Both the position numbers and the translations under genes were made by a program. A DNA stretch of 64,000 nt from Streptomyces apocyni (GTDB lineage Bacteria > Actinomycetota > Actinomycetes > Streptomycetales > Streptomycetaceae): NCBI RefSeq assembly GCF_009739465.1, contig NZ_WHOM01000045.1, positions 62,001 through 126,000 of the forward strand, written 5' to 3'. Numbering within the stretch: position 1 is the stretch's first letter; each line of letters opens with the position of its first letter. Below are positions 18,151 to 25,049 of this stretch, one piece after another. The notes under the pieces were generated by a model, which did not search any database, was not told the origin of the DNA, and saw nothing but the letters and a program-made list of their open reading frames with translations.

Positions 18151-18831
18151 GTGCCGAACAGCAGCAAGCCGACCAGCAAGCCGACCAGCAAGCCGACGAG
18201 CAAGCCGACCAGTAAGCCGACGAGCGAGCCGACCCGTCAGCGCCGCCGTGAGCTCCTCGCCGCCGCCGCCGAGGTGTTCGCCGCCCACGGCTACAACGCC
18301 ACCACCGTGCGGAAGATCGCCGACGAGGCCGGGATGCTCGCGGGCAGCCTGTACTACCACTTCGACTCCAAGGAGGCGATCCTCGACGAGATCCTCGCCA
18401 ACTTCCTGGGCGAGCTCTGGGAGGGCTATGACGCGGTGCTCGCCGCGGACCTTGGCCCCCGGGAGACCCTGCAAGCCCTGGTCACCGAGTCCTTCCGGGA
18501 GATCGACCGGCACCGCGCCGCGGTCGCCATCTACCAGAAGGAGTCCCACCACCTCGCCGAGCAGCCACGCTTTCGCTACCTCGTCGAGTCGCAGCAGAAG
18601 TTCGAGAACGCCTGGCTCGGCACCCTGGAGCGCGGCGTCGCCGCCCGCGCCTTCCGTGCCGACCTGGACGTACGGCTCACCTACCGCTTCGTCCGCGACA
18701 CGGTGTGGGTCGCCGCCTCCTGGTACCGGCCGGGCGGCCAGCACAGCCCCGAGGAGATCGCTCGCCAGTACCTGTCGATGGTCCTGGAGGGCATCGCCGT
18801 GCCGGCAACCCCCGCGACACATGAGACCTAG
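18151..18831 (+). CDS. TetR-family regulator, KstR2-like
   Basis: A 226-residue repressor. After a repeat-built N-terminus (KPTS five times, residues 6-25) comes the TetR HTH (about 32-78: ELLAAAAEVFAAHGYNATTVRKIADEAGMLAGSLYYHF). The C-terminal half, with AAVAIYQKES, RFVRDTVWVAASWYRPGG and the GI near the end, closely resembles KstR2, the regulator of steroid-ring degradation in mycobacteria. No steroid genes are nearby, so the ligand may differ. The GTG at 18151 is the most sensible start. It lies 41 bp after the cytochrome b gene and may be cotranscribed with it. Confidence 0.8.
   Translation: MPNSSKPTSKPTSKPTSKPTSKPTSEPTRQRRRELLAAAAEVFAAHGYNATTVRKIADEAGMLAGSLYYHFDSKEAILDEILANFLGELWEGYDAVLAADLGPRETLQALVTESFREIDRHRAAVAIYQKESHHLAEQPRFRYLVESQQKFENAWLGTLERGVAARAFRADLDVRLTYRFVRDTVWVAASWYRPGGQHSPEEIARQYLSMVLEGIAVPATPATHET
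18166..18225 (+). repeat. five 12-bp tandem repeats encoding KPTS
   Basis: The unit AAGCCGACCAGC occurs five times in frame with third-position changes only, then once more degenerately as GAGCCGACC. It lies at the N-terminus of the TetR gene. Confidence 0.9.
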
Positions 18832-18907
18832 GCCTCATCGCGTAGCCAGATCCCGAGATCGTGCTATGGTTGCCGTGTTGCAGTTTTGGTACCCATGAAC
18901 TTTATGT

Positions 18908-18935
18908 GCGCCTGACGGGAATGTTCCTCAGGCGC
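18908..18935 (+). promoter_or_regulatory. hairpin in the cold-shock gene leader
   Basis: GCGCCTGA (18908-18915) pairs with TCAGGCGC (18928-18935); inner GGAA/TTCC pairs can extend it. It is followed by ATTATTGTTTT, giving terminator character, and lies 104 bp upstream of the cold-shock start. The region 18832-19039 is AT-richer than its surroundings and otherwise non-coding. It may be a terminator for the TetR gene or an attenuating, temperature-sensitive leader. Confidence 0.6.
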
Positions 18936-19039
18936 ATTATTGTTTTCCGGCTTCTCCGGTGATGATGGGGCTCAATGCGGCGACGAGGAACTCGTAAAGT
19001 GCGGGTTCCGGATCTGCCCCATTTATTTAGGAGAATGAC

Positions 19040-19243
19040 ATGGCTACTGGCACCGTGAAGTGGTTCAACTCGGAAAAGGGTTTCGGCTTCATCGAGCAGG
19101 ACGGCGGCGGCGCTGACGTCTTCGCCCACTACTCGAACATCGCCACCCAGGGCTTCCGTGAGCTGCAGGAGGGCCAGAAGGTGACGTTCGACGTCACGCA
19201 GGGCCAGAAGGGCCCGCAGGCGGAGAACATCGTCCCGGCCTAA
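19040..19243 (+). CDS. cold-shock domain protein
   Basis: A complete 67-residue single-domain nucleic-acid chaperone of the CspA family. Both RNA-binding motifs are present: KGFGFIE (RNP1) and DVFAHYS (RNP2), with the usual N-terminal GTVKWFN. An AGGAGAA ribosome site at about 19030 precedes the ATG. It has a leader of more than 100 bases with a hairpin, and a strong terminator after the stop, so it is probably monocistronic. The DEAD-box helicase follows, a common functional pairing in RNA remodelling. Confidence 0.97.
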   Translation: MATGTVKWFNSEKGFGFIEQDGGGADVFAHYSNIATQGFRELQEGQKVTFDVTQGQKGPQAENIVPA

Positions 19244-19266
19244 TCGTCCGGACGCGTATCTCGCAG

Positions 19267-19299
19267 CCGGGGCTCGCACCTACACGGTGCGGGCCCCGG
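19267..19299 (+). terminator. terminator of the cold-shock gene
   Basis: CCGGGGCTCGCACC and GGTGCGGGCCCCGG form a 14-bp stem with one T-G pair around a TACAC loop, followed by TTTCTG. Confidence 0.9.
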
Positions 19300-19435
19300 T
19301 TTCTGCTGTCCAAAGACTCAGGAGCGTACTGAGGCTTTGACCGGGCTCGCGGCGCCCGGCTACGCACATCTGCCGCGCTGGCCCCTGTGGGCCGTCCGCA
19401 GATCTTCAGTACCCCCCGAGGGAAGGCAACACCGC

Positions 19436-21112
19436 ATGAGCAGCTCCGCACGTCCTGTCCGCGCCCGGAACTCCGCCCCCCGACGCGCACCCGGAAGCCC
19501 AGGTCAGCGCCAGGGCCAGGGCCAGGGCCAGAGCCAGGGGCAGGGGCAGGGCGGCCGTGGCCGCAAGGGGCCCGCCAAGCGTTCGATGCCCCCGCAGGGC
19601 GAGTTCGCCATGCCGGAGACCGTCGTCCCCGCACTGCCCGCCGTCGAGGCGTTCGACGACCTCGACATGCCCGCCGCGCTGCTCAAGACCCTCGCCGCCC
19701 AGGGCGTCACCGAGCCCTTCCCGATCCAGGGCGCGACCCTGCCCAACTCACTCGCGGGCCGCGACATACTCGGCCGCGGCCGCACCGGCTCCGGCAAGAC
19801 CCTCGCCTTCGGCCTCGCCTTGCTGGCCCGTACGGCCGGGCGGCGCGCCGAACCCAAGGCGCCGCTCGCCCTCGTCCTCGTACCGACCCGCGAACTGGCG
19901 CAGCAGGTCACCGACGCGCTCGCGCCGTACGCCACGTCGGTGCAGCTGCGGCTGACCACCGTGGTCGGCGGCATGTCGATCAGCAAGCAGGCCGGATCGC
20001 TGCGCCGCGGCGCCGAGGTGCTGGTGGCGACACCCGGACGGCTCAAGGACCTCATCGACCGTGGCGACTGCCGACTCGACCAGGTCGCGATCACCGTCCT
20101 GGACGAGGCCGACCAGATGGCTGACATGGGCTTTATGCCGCAGGTGACCGCGCTGCTCAAGCAGGTCGAGGAGGGCGGCCAGCGGATGCTGTTCTCGGCC
20201 ACCCTGGACAAGAACATCGACCGGCTGGTGAAGATGTTCCTCGACGACCCGGTCGTCCACTCCGTCGACCCGTCCGCGGGCGCGGTCGTCACCATGGACC
20301 ACCACGTCCTGCACGTCCAGGACGAGACCGACAAGAAGGTCGTCGCCACCCGGATCGCGGCCCGCGACGGCCGGGTCATCATGTTCGTCGACACCAAGCG
20401 GGCGGCGGACCGGTTCGCCAAGCGGCTGCTCGCCAGCGGCGTACGGGCGGCCGCGCTGCACGGCGGGCGCTCCCAGCCGCAGCGCAACCGGACCCTGGAC
20501 CAGTTCAAGAACGGGCAGGTCACCGCGCTGGTCGCCACGAACGTCGCGGCACGCGGCATCCACGTCGACGACCTCGACCTGGTCGTCAACATCGATCCGC
20601 CAATCGACCACAAGGACTACCTGCACCGCGGTGGGCGCACCGCGCGCGCCGGTGAGTCCGGCAGCGTCGTCACGCTCGTACTCCCCGAGGAGAAGCGGGA
20701 GATGACCCGGCTGATGTCCCACGCGGGCATCACCCCGCAGACCGCCCGGATCAGGTCCAGCGACGAGGAACTGACCCGCATCACCGGTGCCCGCGAGCCC
20801 TCGGGCGTACCGGTCGCCATCGAGATCCCCCAGCCCGCGCAGCCGCAGCAGCGCGCGAAGGCGGGTACGTCGTCGGCGTCGCGTCGGCCCAGGGGACGGC
20901 GCGGCAGCGGCGGTGGCGGCGGTGGCCAGGCGGGCCAGGGCCAGAGCCGGAGCACAGGCCAGGGCGGCCAGGGCCGCGCGCAGGGCTCCGGCCAGGCTGG
21001 TCAGGGCCGCCCTGCCCAGGGTGCGGCTGGCCAGGGCAGCGGCGGCGGCCGGGCGCGCCGTGGCCGTATCGGCGGCGGGGCGCAGGGCGGCGGACGGCGC
21101 GCGGCGGCGTAG
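19436..21112 (+). CDS. DEAD-box RNA helicase
   Basis: A 558-residue ATP-dependent RNA helicase. A disordered N-terminus contains a G-Q repeat (about 24-40). The core has the Q motif PFPIQ, Walker A GRTGSGKT (115-122), PTRELA, DEAD (223-226), SAT, and motif VI HRGGRTARAGE. The C-terminal tail (from about 470) is rich in G, Q and R, typical of an RNA-binding low-complexity tail. The ATG at 19436 is preceded by GAGGGAAGG (19418-19426); the upstream open frame lacks a site. Next to a cold-shock gene, it probably helps unwind structured RNA in stress. Confidence 0.94.
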   Translation: MSSSARPVRARNSAPRRAPGSPGQRQGQGQGQSQGQGQGGRGRKGPAKRSMPPQGEFAMPETVVPALPAVEAFDDLDMPAALLKTLAAQGVTEPFPIQGATLPNSLAGRDILGRGRTGSGKTLAFGLALLARTAGRRAEPKAPLALVLVPTRELAQQVTDALAPYATSVQLRLTTVVGGMSISKQAGSLRRGAEVLVATPGRLKDLIDRGDCRLDQVAITVLDEADQMADMGFMPQVTALLKQVEEGGQRMLFSATLDKNIDRLVKMFLDDPVVHSVDPSAGAVVTMDHHVLHVQDETDKKVVATRIAARDGRVIMFVDTKRAADRFAKRLLASGVRAAALHGGRSQPQRNRTLDQFKNGQVTALVATNVAARGIHVDDLDLVVNIDPPIDHKDYLHRGGRTARAGESGSVVTLVLPEEKREMTRLMSHAGITPQTARIRSSDEELTRITGAREPSGVPVAIEIPQPAQPQQRAKAGTSSASRRPRGRRGSGGGGGGQAGQGQSRSTGQGGQGRAQGSGQAGQGRPAQGAAGQGSGGGRARRGRIGGGAQGGGRRAAA

Positions 21113-21140
21113 CCGTACTCGTTCTCCGTACGGGACAGGT

Positions 21141-21175
21141 CCTGGGGGAGACGCCCCCAGGCCCTGGCTAGGGCC
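21141..21175. terminator. double hairpin between convergent genes
   Basis: CCTGGGGG/CCCCCAGG (21141-21161, loop AGACG) is followed at once by GGCCCT/AGGGCC (21160-21175, loop GGCT). Together they separate the helicase gene from the convergent phosphatase gene. Confidence 0.75.
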
Positions 21176-21193
21176 TGATCCGCCGGACAGGAC

Positions 21194-22105
21194 CTAGTCG
21201 ATCAGGCGGAAGTGCAGGGACAGCAGCGTGCGGGTGGACAGGGACAGGCCGTCCCTGAGGTAGCCACGCAGGCCGCCGAAGTCCCGTTCGGCCTGGTCGA
21301 GTGCCGCCTCGAGGTAGCTGGCGCGGACCTCCTGGACCGGGATCAGGAGGTCCGGGTTCTCCATCAGGCCGAGGTCGCGCACGACCTCGCGGGTGTGCCG
21401 GTCCGCCTCCGCGCGGAAGACGTTGGAGAGCAGGAAGTCGTGCCGCGCGATGCTCTCGGGAACGCCCAGGGTGCGCAGCAGGACGTAACTGGTCCAGCCG
21501 GTACGGTCCTTGCCCGACGTGCAGTGGTACAGCAGCGGCCCGCGCACCCCGCCCGCCAGGTCCCGCAGGGTCTCGGCGAACTGCGCGCGGTTGGCCGGAT
21601 CGGTGACGAAGGCACGGTAGATGGCGCGCATCAGCTCCTCGCCGCGCCCACCGCCCAGCGCCTCCTCCTGCCGTACCGGGTCGGCCGAGCCGATCACGGA
21701 CAGCAGGTGCGCGTAGAGCCCCAGGTCGCTGACCGGTCTGGCCACCGAGGTCAGGCCGGGCGGCAGCCGGTCGGGGCCGTTCTGGTCGACCTCGAAGGGC
21801 AGCCGGAAGTCCACCACACGCGCCAGGCGGAGCCCGGCGATCGTGTCGACGTCGGCGTCGGTCAGCTTGCCGAGCTCGTCGGCGCGCAGCGCCATCCCGT
21901 ACCGCACGCGGCCGCTTCCGTAGGTCCGGTAGCCGCCCAGGTCGCGGACATTGACCGCTCCCTCCAGTGGGATGTGCCGTACGGCCTTCGGGGCGCTGGG
22001 CGGTCGTCGCGAGTGTGCCACCGCCTGCGGGGCGATGGCCGCCGTGGCGATGGCGGTAGCGCCGGTAGCGGCGGTGCTCAGCAGAGCGCGTCTGGACAGG
22101 TGCAT
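21194..22105 (-). CDS. Tat-exported tyrosine phosphatase-like protein
   Basis: A 303-residue protein of the atypical tyrosine/dual-specificity phosphatase family (MptpB-like). The P-loop H194-C195-TSGKDR-TG matches HCxxGKDRTG, with C195 as nucleophile and R201 binding phosphate. NVRDLGGYRT near residue 52 is the family's N-terminal signature. The start carries a twin-arginine signal (SRRALL followed by an alanine-rich hydrophobic stretch to about residue 30), so the folded enzyme is predicted to act outside the cytoplasm. It stands alone; the substrate (phosphoprotein or phosphoinositide) is unknown. Confidence 0.87.
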   Translation of the reverse strand: MHLSRRALLSTAATGATAIATAAIAPQAVAHSRRPPSAPKAVRHIPLEGAVNVRDLGGYRTYGSGRVRYGMALRADELGKLTDADVDTIAGLRLARVVDFRLPFEVDQNGPDRLPPGLTSVARPVSDLGLYAHLLSVIGSADPVRQEEALGGGRGEELMRAIYRAFVTDPANRAQFAETLRDLAGGVRGPLLYHCTSGKDRTGWTSYVLLRTLGVPESIARHDFLLSNVFRAEADRHTREVVRDLGLMENPDLLIPVQEVRASYLEAALDQAERDFGGLRGYLRDGLSLSTRTLLSLHFRLID

Positions 22106-22320
22106 GGCGGAACTCCCATGCGGGGGAGGGGAATCGCCCTGGTGTTGGCAGGGCGCGTTGCGTGAGCGTTTTGGCCGGATCTGGCATCGACCTAACGTTT
22201 GTTTGGCGGGAAGATAGCAGCCCTCACCGAAGGAGGGGAGAGGCGTGCGCCGCGGTTACTCAGCCGCGGTAGCGGGGCGGTGTGTGGAGCGGTCGGCGCC
22301 GAGGCCCGCCACGCAAAGCC

Positions 22321-22737
22321 CTACTCCGTGGTGAACTGCTCGGCGAACTCGGCGGAGGGCTCGATCGGTGTGATGACGTCGATGAGGACGCCGCCCGGAT
22401 CGGCCACGATGAAGTGCCGCTGCCCGAAGTCCTCACTGCGCAGATCACGTACGGGCCGCAGCGGGCCGCGCACCACGAGCCGCTCCCACTCCGCGTCCAC
22501 GTCCGCCACCTCGAAGTTCAGAAGCAGGCCCCGCACGGGGGCGCGGTAGGCCTCCGGCAGGGTCGGGTGGGTGGGGTCGAGCAGGGCGAGCTCGTACTCC
22601 GGCGGGCCAGGGCGCCGCAGACTGACGTACCAGTCAGCCTCGAACGTCGTCTCGAACCCCAGCAGTCCGGTGTAGAAGTCCCGGGACTCCCGCAGGCGTG
22701 GAGCGCAGATCACGGGATACATGCTGGTCAGTTTCAT
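22321..22737 (-). CDS. VOC (glyoxalase/bleomycin-resistance fold) protein
   Basis: A 138-residue protein with the beta-alpha-beta-beta-beta repeats of the vicinal-oxygen-chelate superfamily. [10 protein letters not shown] near residue 20 and the C-terminal [14 protein letters not shown] are typical. It is divergently paired with a TetR gene over a 116-bp region containing two palindromes, so it is likely the regulator's target. The reaction is not predictable; members include dioxygenases, glyoxalases and drug-binding proteins. Confidence 0.88.
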   Translation of the reverse strand: MKLTSMYPVICAPRLRESRDFYTGLLGFETTFEADWYVSLRRPGPPEYELALLDPTHPTLPEAYRAPVRGLLLNFEVADVDAEWERLVVRGPLRPVRDLRSEDFGQRHFIVADPGGVLIDVITPIEPSAEFAEQFTTE

Positions 22738-22750
22738 GAAACCCCCTACG

Positions 22751-22803
22751 CATACCGATGGTATGTCAACGTGCCGCTACGCTATTCGCATACCAGTGGT
22801 AGG
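22751..22803. promoter_or_regulatory. two TetR-type operators
   Basis: CATACC-GAT-GGTATG (22751-22765) is a perfect 15-bp dyad. CATACC-AGT-GGTAGG (22789-22803) is a second copy with one mismatch, centred 38 bp away. They lie between the divergent VOC and TetR genes, 13 and 51 bp from the respective starts, so one repressor could control both promoters. Confidence 0.8.
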
Positions 22804-22853
22804 TCAAGGGTGGCGGCGAGACGCGGCCAGACGCGGCGAGAACGGGGCGGACG

Positions 22854-23531
22854 ATGACGCGGAGCACCGGCACCAGGTCAGCACAGCGCGAGCACACCCG
22901 ACAGGTCCTGCTACGCGAGAGCCGACGCCTGTTCGCGACGCTCGGCTACGGCGAGGTCGGCCTCGCCGAGATCGTCCGCGCGGCCGGGGTCACCAAGGGC
23001 GCGCTCTACCACCACTTCGACGGCAAAGCGGACCTGTTCCGTACCGTCCTCGAACAGGTGCAGCAGGAGGTGGGCGAGCAGGTCGCCCGCGCCGCCGAAG
23101 CCGAAGCCGACCCCTGGGACCAGCTGACCGCGGGCTGCCAGGCCTTCCTCACCGCCAGCACCGACCCCGACATTCAGCAGATCATGCTCATTGACGGCCC
23201 CGCCGTCCTCGGCTGGCGCGCCTGGCGCGCCCTGGACGAGGCGGCCTCCGCCAGACACCTCGCCGAACAGCTCACCGTACTGATCGACCAGGGCGTGATC
23301 GAGCCGCAGCCGGTCGCGCCCCTGACCCACCTGCTGTCGGGCGCGATGAACGAGGCGGCACTCTGGCTGGCCGCATCGAAGACCACCACCGGACCCACCG
23401 AACCCGCGGATGCCGCCAAACCCGCCAAACCCGCCGGACCCGCCAAACCCGCCGGACCCGCTGAACCCACCGACCTCGCCGACACCCAGCGCGCCCTCTC
23501 CCGGATGCTGCGCTCCCTACGCGCCGAGTGA
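22854..23531 (+). CDS. TetR-family regulator
   Basis: A 225-residue repressor with an N-terminal HTH (about 14-62: LLRESRRLFATLGYGEVGLAEIVRAAGVTKGALYHHFDGK) and a ligand domain containing IMLIDGPAVLGWRAWRALDE, a TetR C-terminal pattern seen in many actinobacterial regulators. A low-complexity P/A/K/G stretch (about 182-208, KPAKPAGPAKPAGPAEP) interrupts the C-terminus, encoded by near-tandem repeats. It faces the VOC gene across two palindromic operators and most likely represses both itself and that gene. Confidence 0.9.
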   Translation: MTRSTGTRSAQREHTRQVLLRESRRLFATLGYGEVGLAEIVRAAGVTKGALYHHFDGKADLFRTVLEQVQQEVGEQVARAAEAEADPWDQLTAGCQAFLTASTDPDIQQIMLIDGPAVLGWRAWRALDEAASARHLAEQLTVLIDQGVIEPQPVAPLTHLLSGAMNEAALWLAASKTTTGPTEPADAAKPAKPAGPAKPAGPAEPTDLADTQRALSRMLRSLRAE

Positions 23532-23544
23532 CACCCCTCCCACC

Positions 23545-24450
23545 TCAGGTGTCGCACTCCAGCACCGTCCGGCACAACCCACACCGCGCCCGCACCCGGC
23601 CACGCACCGGCACCCTGATCCGCTGCTGACACGTAGGGCACGGAAAAGAGACCCGCAGCGGCGACCGGCCGTCGACGTCGAAGGCGTACCGGCCAGACGC
23701 CCCGACCGCCGCCGGACCAGGCATCTGGTGCTCCATCGCGTACCGGCGGTCCTTCGCATAGCGCCGCCGCCCCGACCAGCCCGCACCAGCCAACGGCGGC
23801 TGCTGCTCGTCACGGCGCGCCAGCGCCGCCCCCTTCGTATACGCCGTATACGCCTGCGGACTGGTGAACCAGATCCCCGGATCCTCACCAAACTCCCGAG
23901 CCCGCTTCGCCAGCACGTACCCGAACTCCTCCGGCGTCAGATAACCCAGCTTCTGCGAGGAAGCACCGTCCTCACGGAACGCGTCGAGCAGCAGCCAGCC
24001 CGCACCCAGATACGTGGTCGCCGTGTCGGTCAGGATCTCGTTGTCCCGCGTCCCGGCGAAGCCGAGGCCCAGGCGATGCAGATACACATGCATCACCTCA
24101 TGCGCCAGCGCCGCACCGATATCCCGGCGATGACGCCGGAAGCGCTCGTTCAGCTCGATGAAGTACTCCGGACCCGCCGCCAACTCGACATACGCCGCAT
24201 GCTCCATCTCCCGGAAGCTGACGATCATCCGGGCATCCGGCAGCCGCAGATGCCGCACCATCGTCCCAGCCACCCGCTGCACCCCCAGATGCAGATCATC
24301 CACACCGGAAAACGCCACGTCAGCCGGGGCGACACTGGTGGCGAAGGAACGGATCGTGTCGCACGAGAGCCGCTCGTAGAGCGCCGTGATCGCCGACCGC
24401 ACCGTGTCCAGATGCGGATAACCGTGCTCGACCGGTCCGCCGTTCGCCAC
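23545..24450 (-). CDS. putative zinc metalloprotease with C-terminal zinc ribbon
   Basis: A 301-residue protein I cannot assign to a named family. A gluzincin-like site is visible: H117-EVM-H121 followed by E138 or D142 in NEILTDTATTYLG. The C-terminus has two CxxC pairs (C271/C274 and C290/C293) resembling a zinc ribbon. There is no signal peptide, so a cytosolic location is likely. The central part is rich in aromatic and basic residues. It is separated from the preceding TetR gene by only 13 bases, in convergent orientation. The function is unknown; a role in protein processing or DNA/RNA contact through the ribbon is speculation. Confidence 0.75.
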   Translation of the reverse strand: MANGGPVEHGYPHLDTVRSAITALYERLSCDTIRSFATSVAPADVAFSGVDDLHLGVQRVAGTMVRHLRLPDARMIVSFREMEHAAYVELAAGPEYFIELNERFRRHRRDIGAALAHEVMHVYLHRLGLGFAGTRDNEILTDTATTYLGAGWLLLDAFREDGASSQKLGYLTPEEFGYVLAKRAREFGEDPGIWFTSPQAYTAYTKGAALARRDEQQPPLAGAGWSGRRRYAKDRRYAMEHQMPGPAAVGASGRYAFDVDGRSPLRVSFPCPTCQQRIRVPVRGRVRARCGLCRTVLECDT

Positions 24451-24613
24451 CCGTACACCCCCTCAAGCTCGTCACCACATCGGCCAAGGACCTTCCACTG
24501 TACGAGGGCCCCCTGACACTCCGAGCCGTACGGCCCAGGCCCCCGCGCCGCACCCGCGAGCGCTGATCCACGCCCACCAGAACGAGGGAACAGGTCAAGT
24601 AGGCTCATCCGCC

Positions 24614-24961
24614 ATGACCAGCAACACTCACCCCACCGACGCGTCCGTACGCGCCGAACTGGCCCGGCTGCGCGACAGCATCGACAACATCGACGCCGCC
24701 GTCGTCCACATGCTCGCCGAACGCTTCAAATGCACCCAACAGGTCGGCCACCTCAAAGCCGCACACCGCCTGCCCCCGGCCGACCCCACCCGCGAAACCG
24801 AACAGATCGCCCGCCTGCGCAGCCTCGCCGAGAACGCCAAACTCGACCCCGCCTTCGCCGAGAAACTCCTGAACTTCATCATCGCCGAGGTCATCCGCCA
24901 CCACGAGACCATCGCCGACGAAACAGCACCCAAGACACCCCCCACACCCGCAAGCCCCTAA
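24614..24961 (+). CDS. chorismate mutase (AroQ type)
   Basis: A 115-residue all-helical protein converting chorismate to prephenate in phenylalanine and tyrosine synthesis. The AroQ pattern is visible: LARLRDSIDNIDAAVVHMLAERFKCTQQVGHLKA (helix 1 with its basic residues) and AEKLLNFIIAEVIRHHE in the last helix. A proline-rich tail follows. The end of the gene is tandemly duplicated across its stop codon (see 24948). It lies just upstream of pepN. Confidence 0.9.
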   Translation: MTSNTHPTDASVRAELARLRDSIDNIDAAVVHMLAERFKCTQQVGHLKAAHRLPPADPTRETEQIARLRSLAENAKLDPAFAEKLLNFIIAEVIRHHETIADETAPKTPPTPASP

Positions 24962-24984
24962 CCCCGCAAGCCCCTAACCCCGCA
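24948..24984 (+). repeat. 16-bp tandem duplication spanning the chorismate mutase stop
   Basis: CCGCAAGCCCCTAACC occurs at 24948-24963 and again at 24964-24979, with five bases of a third copy. The first copy contains the TAA stop at 24959-24961. Confidence 0.85.
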
Positions 24985-25049
24985 CCACACGGGCCACGAA
25001 CCCACACCCGGGACTGTGCCGCACCCCGCCCATCAGGCAGCATGCTCCC

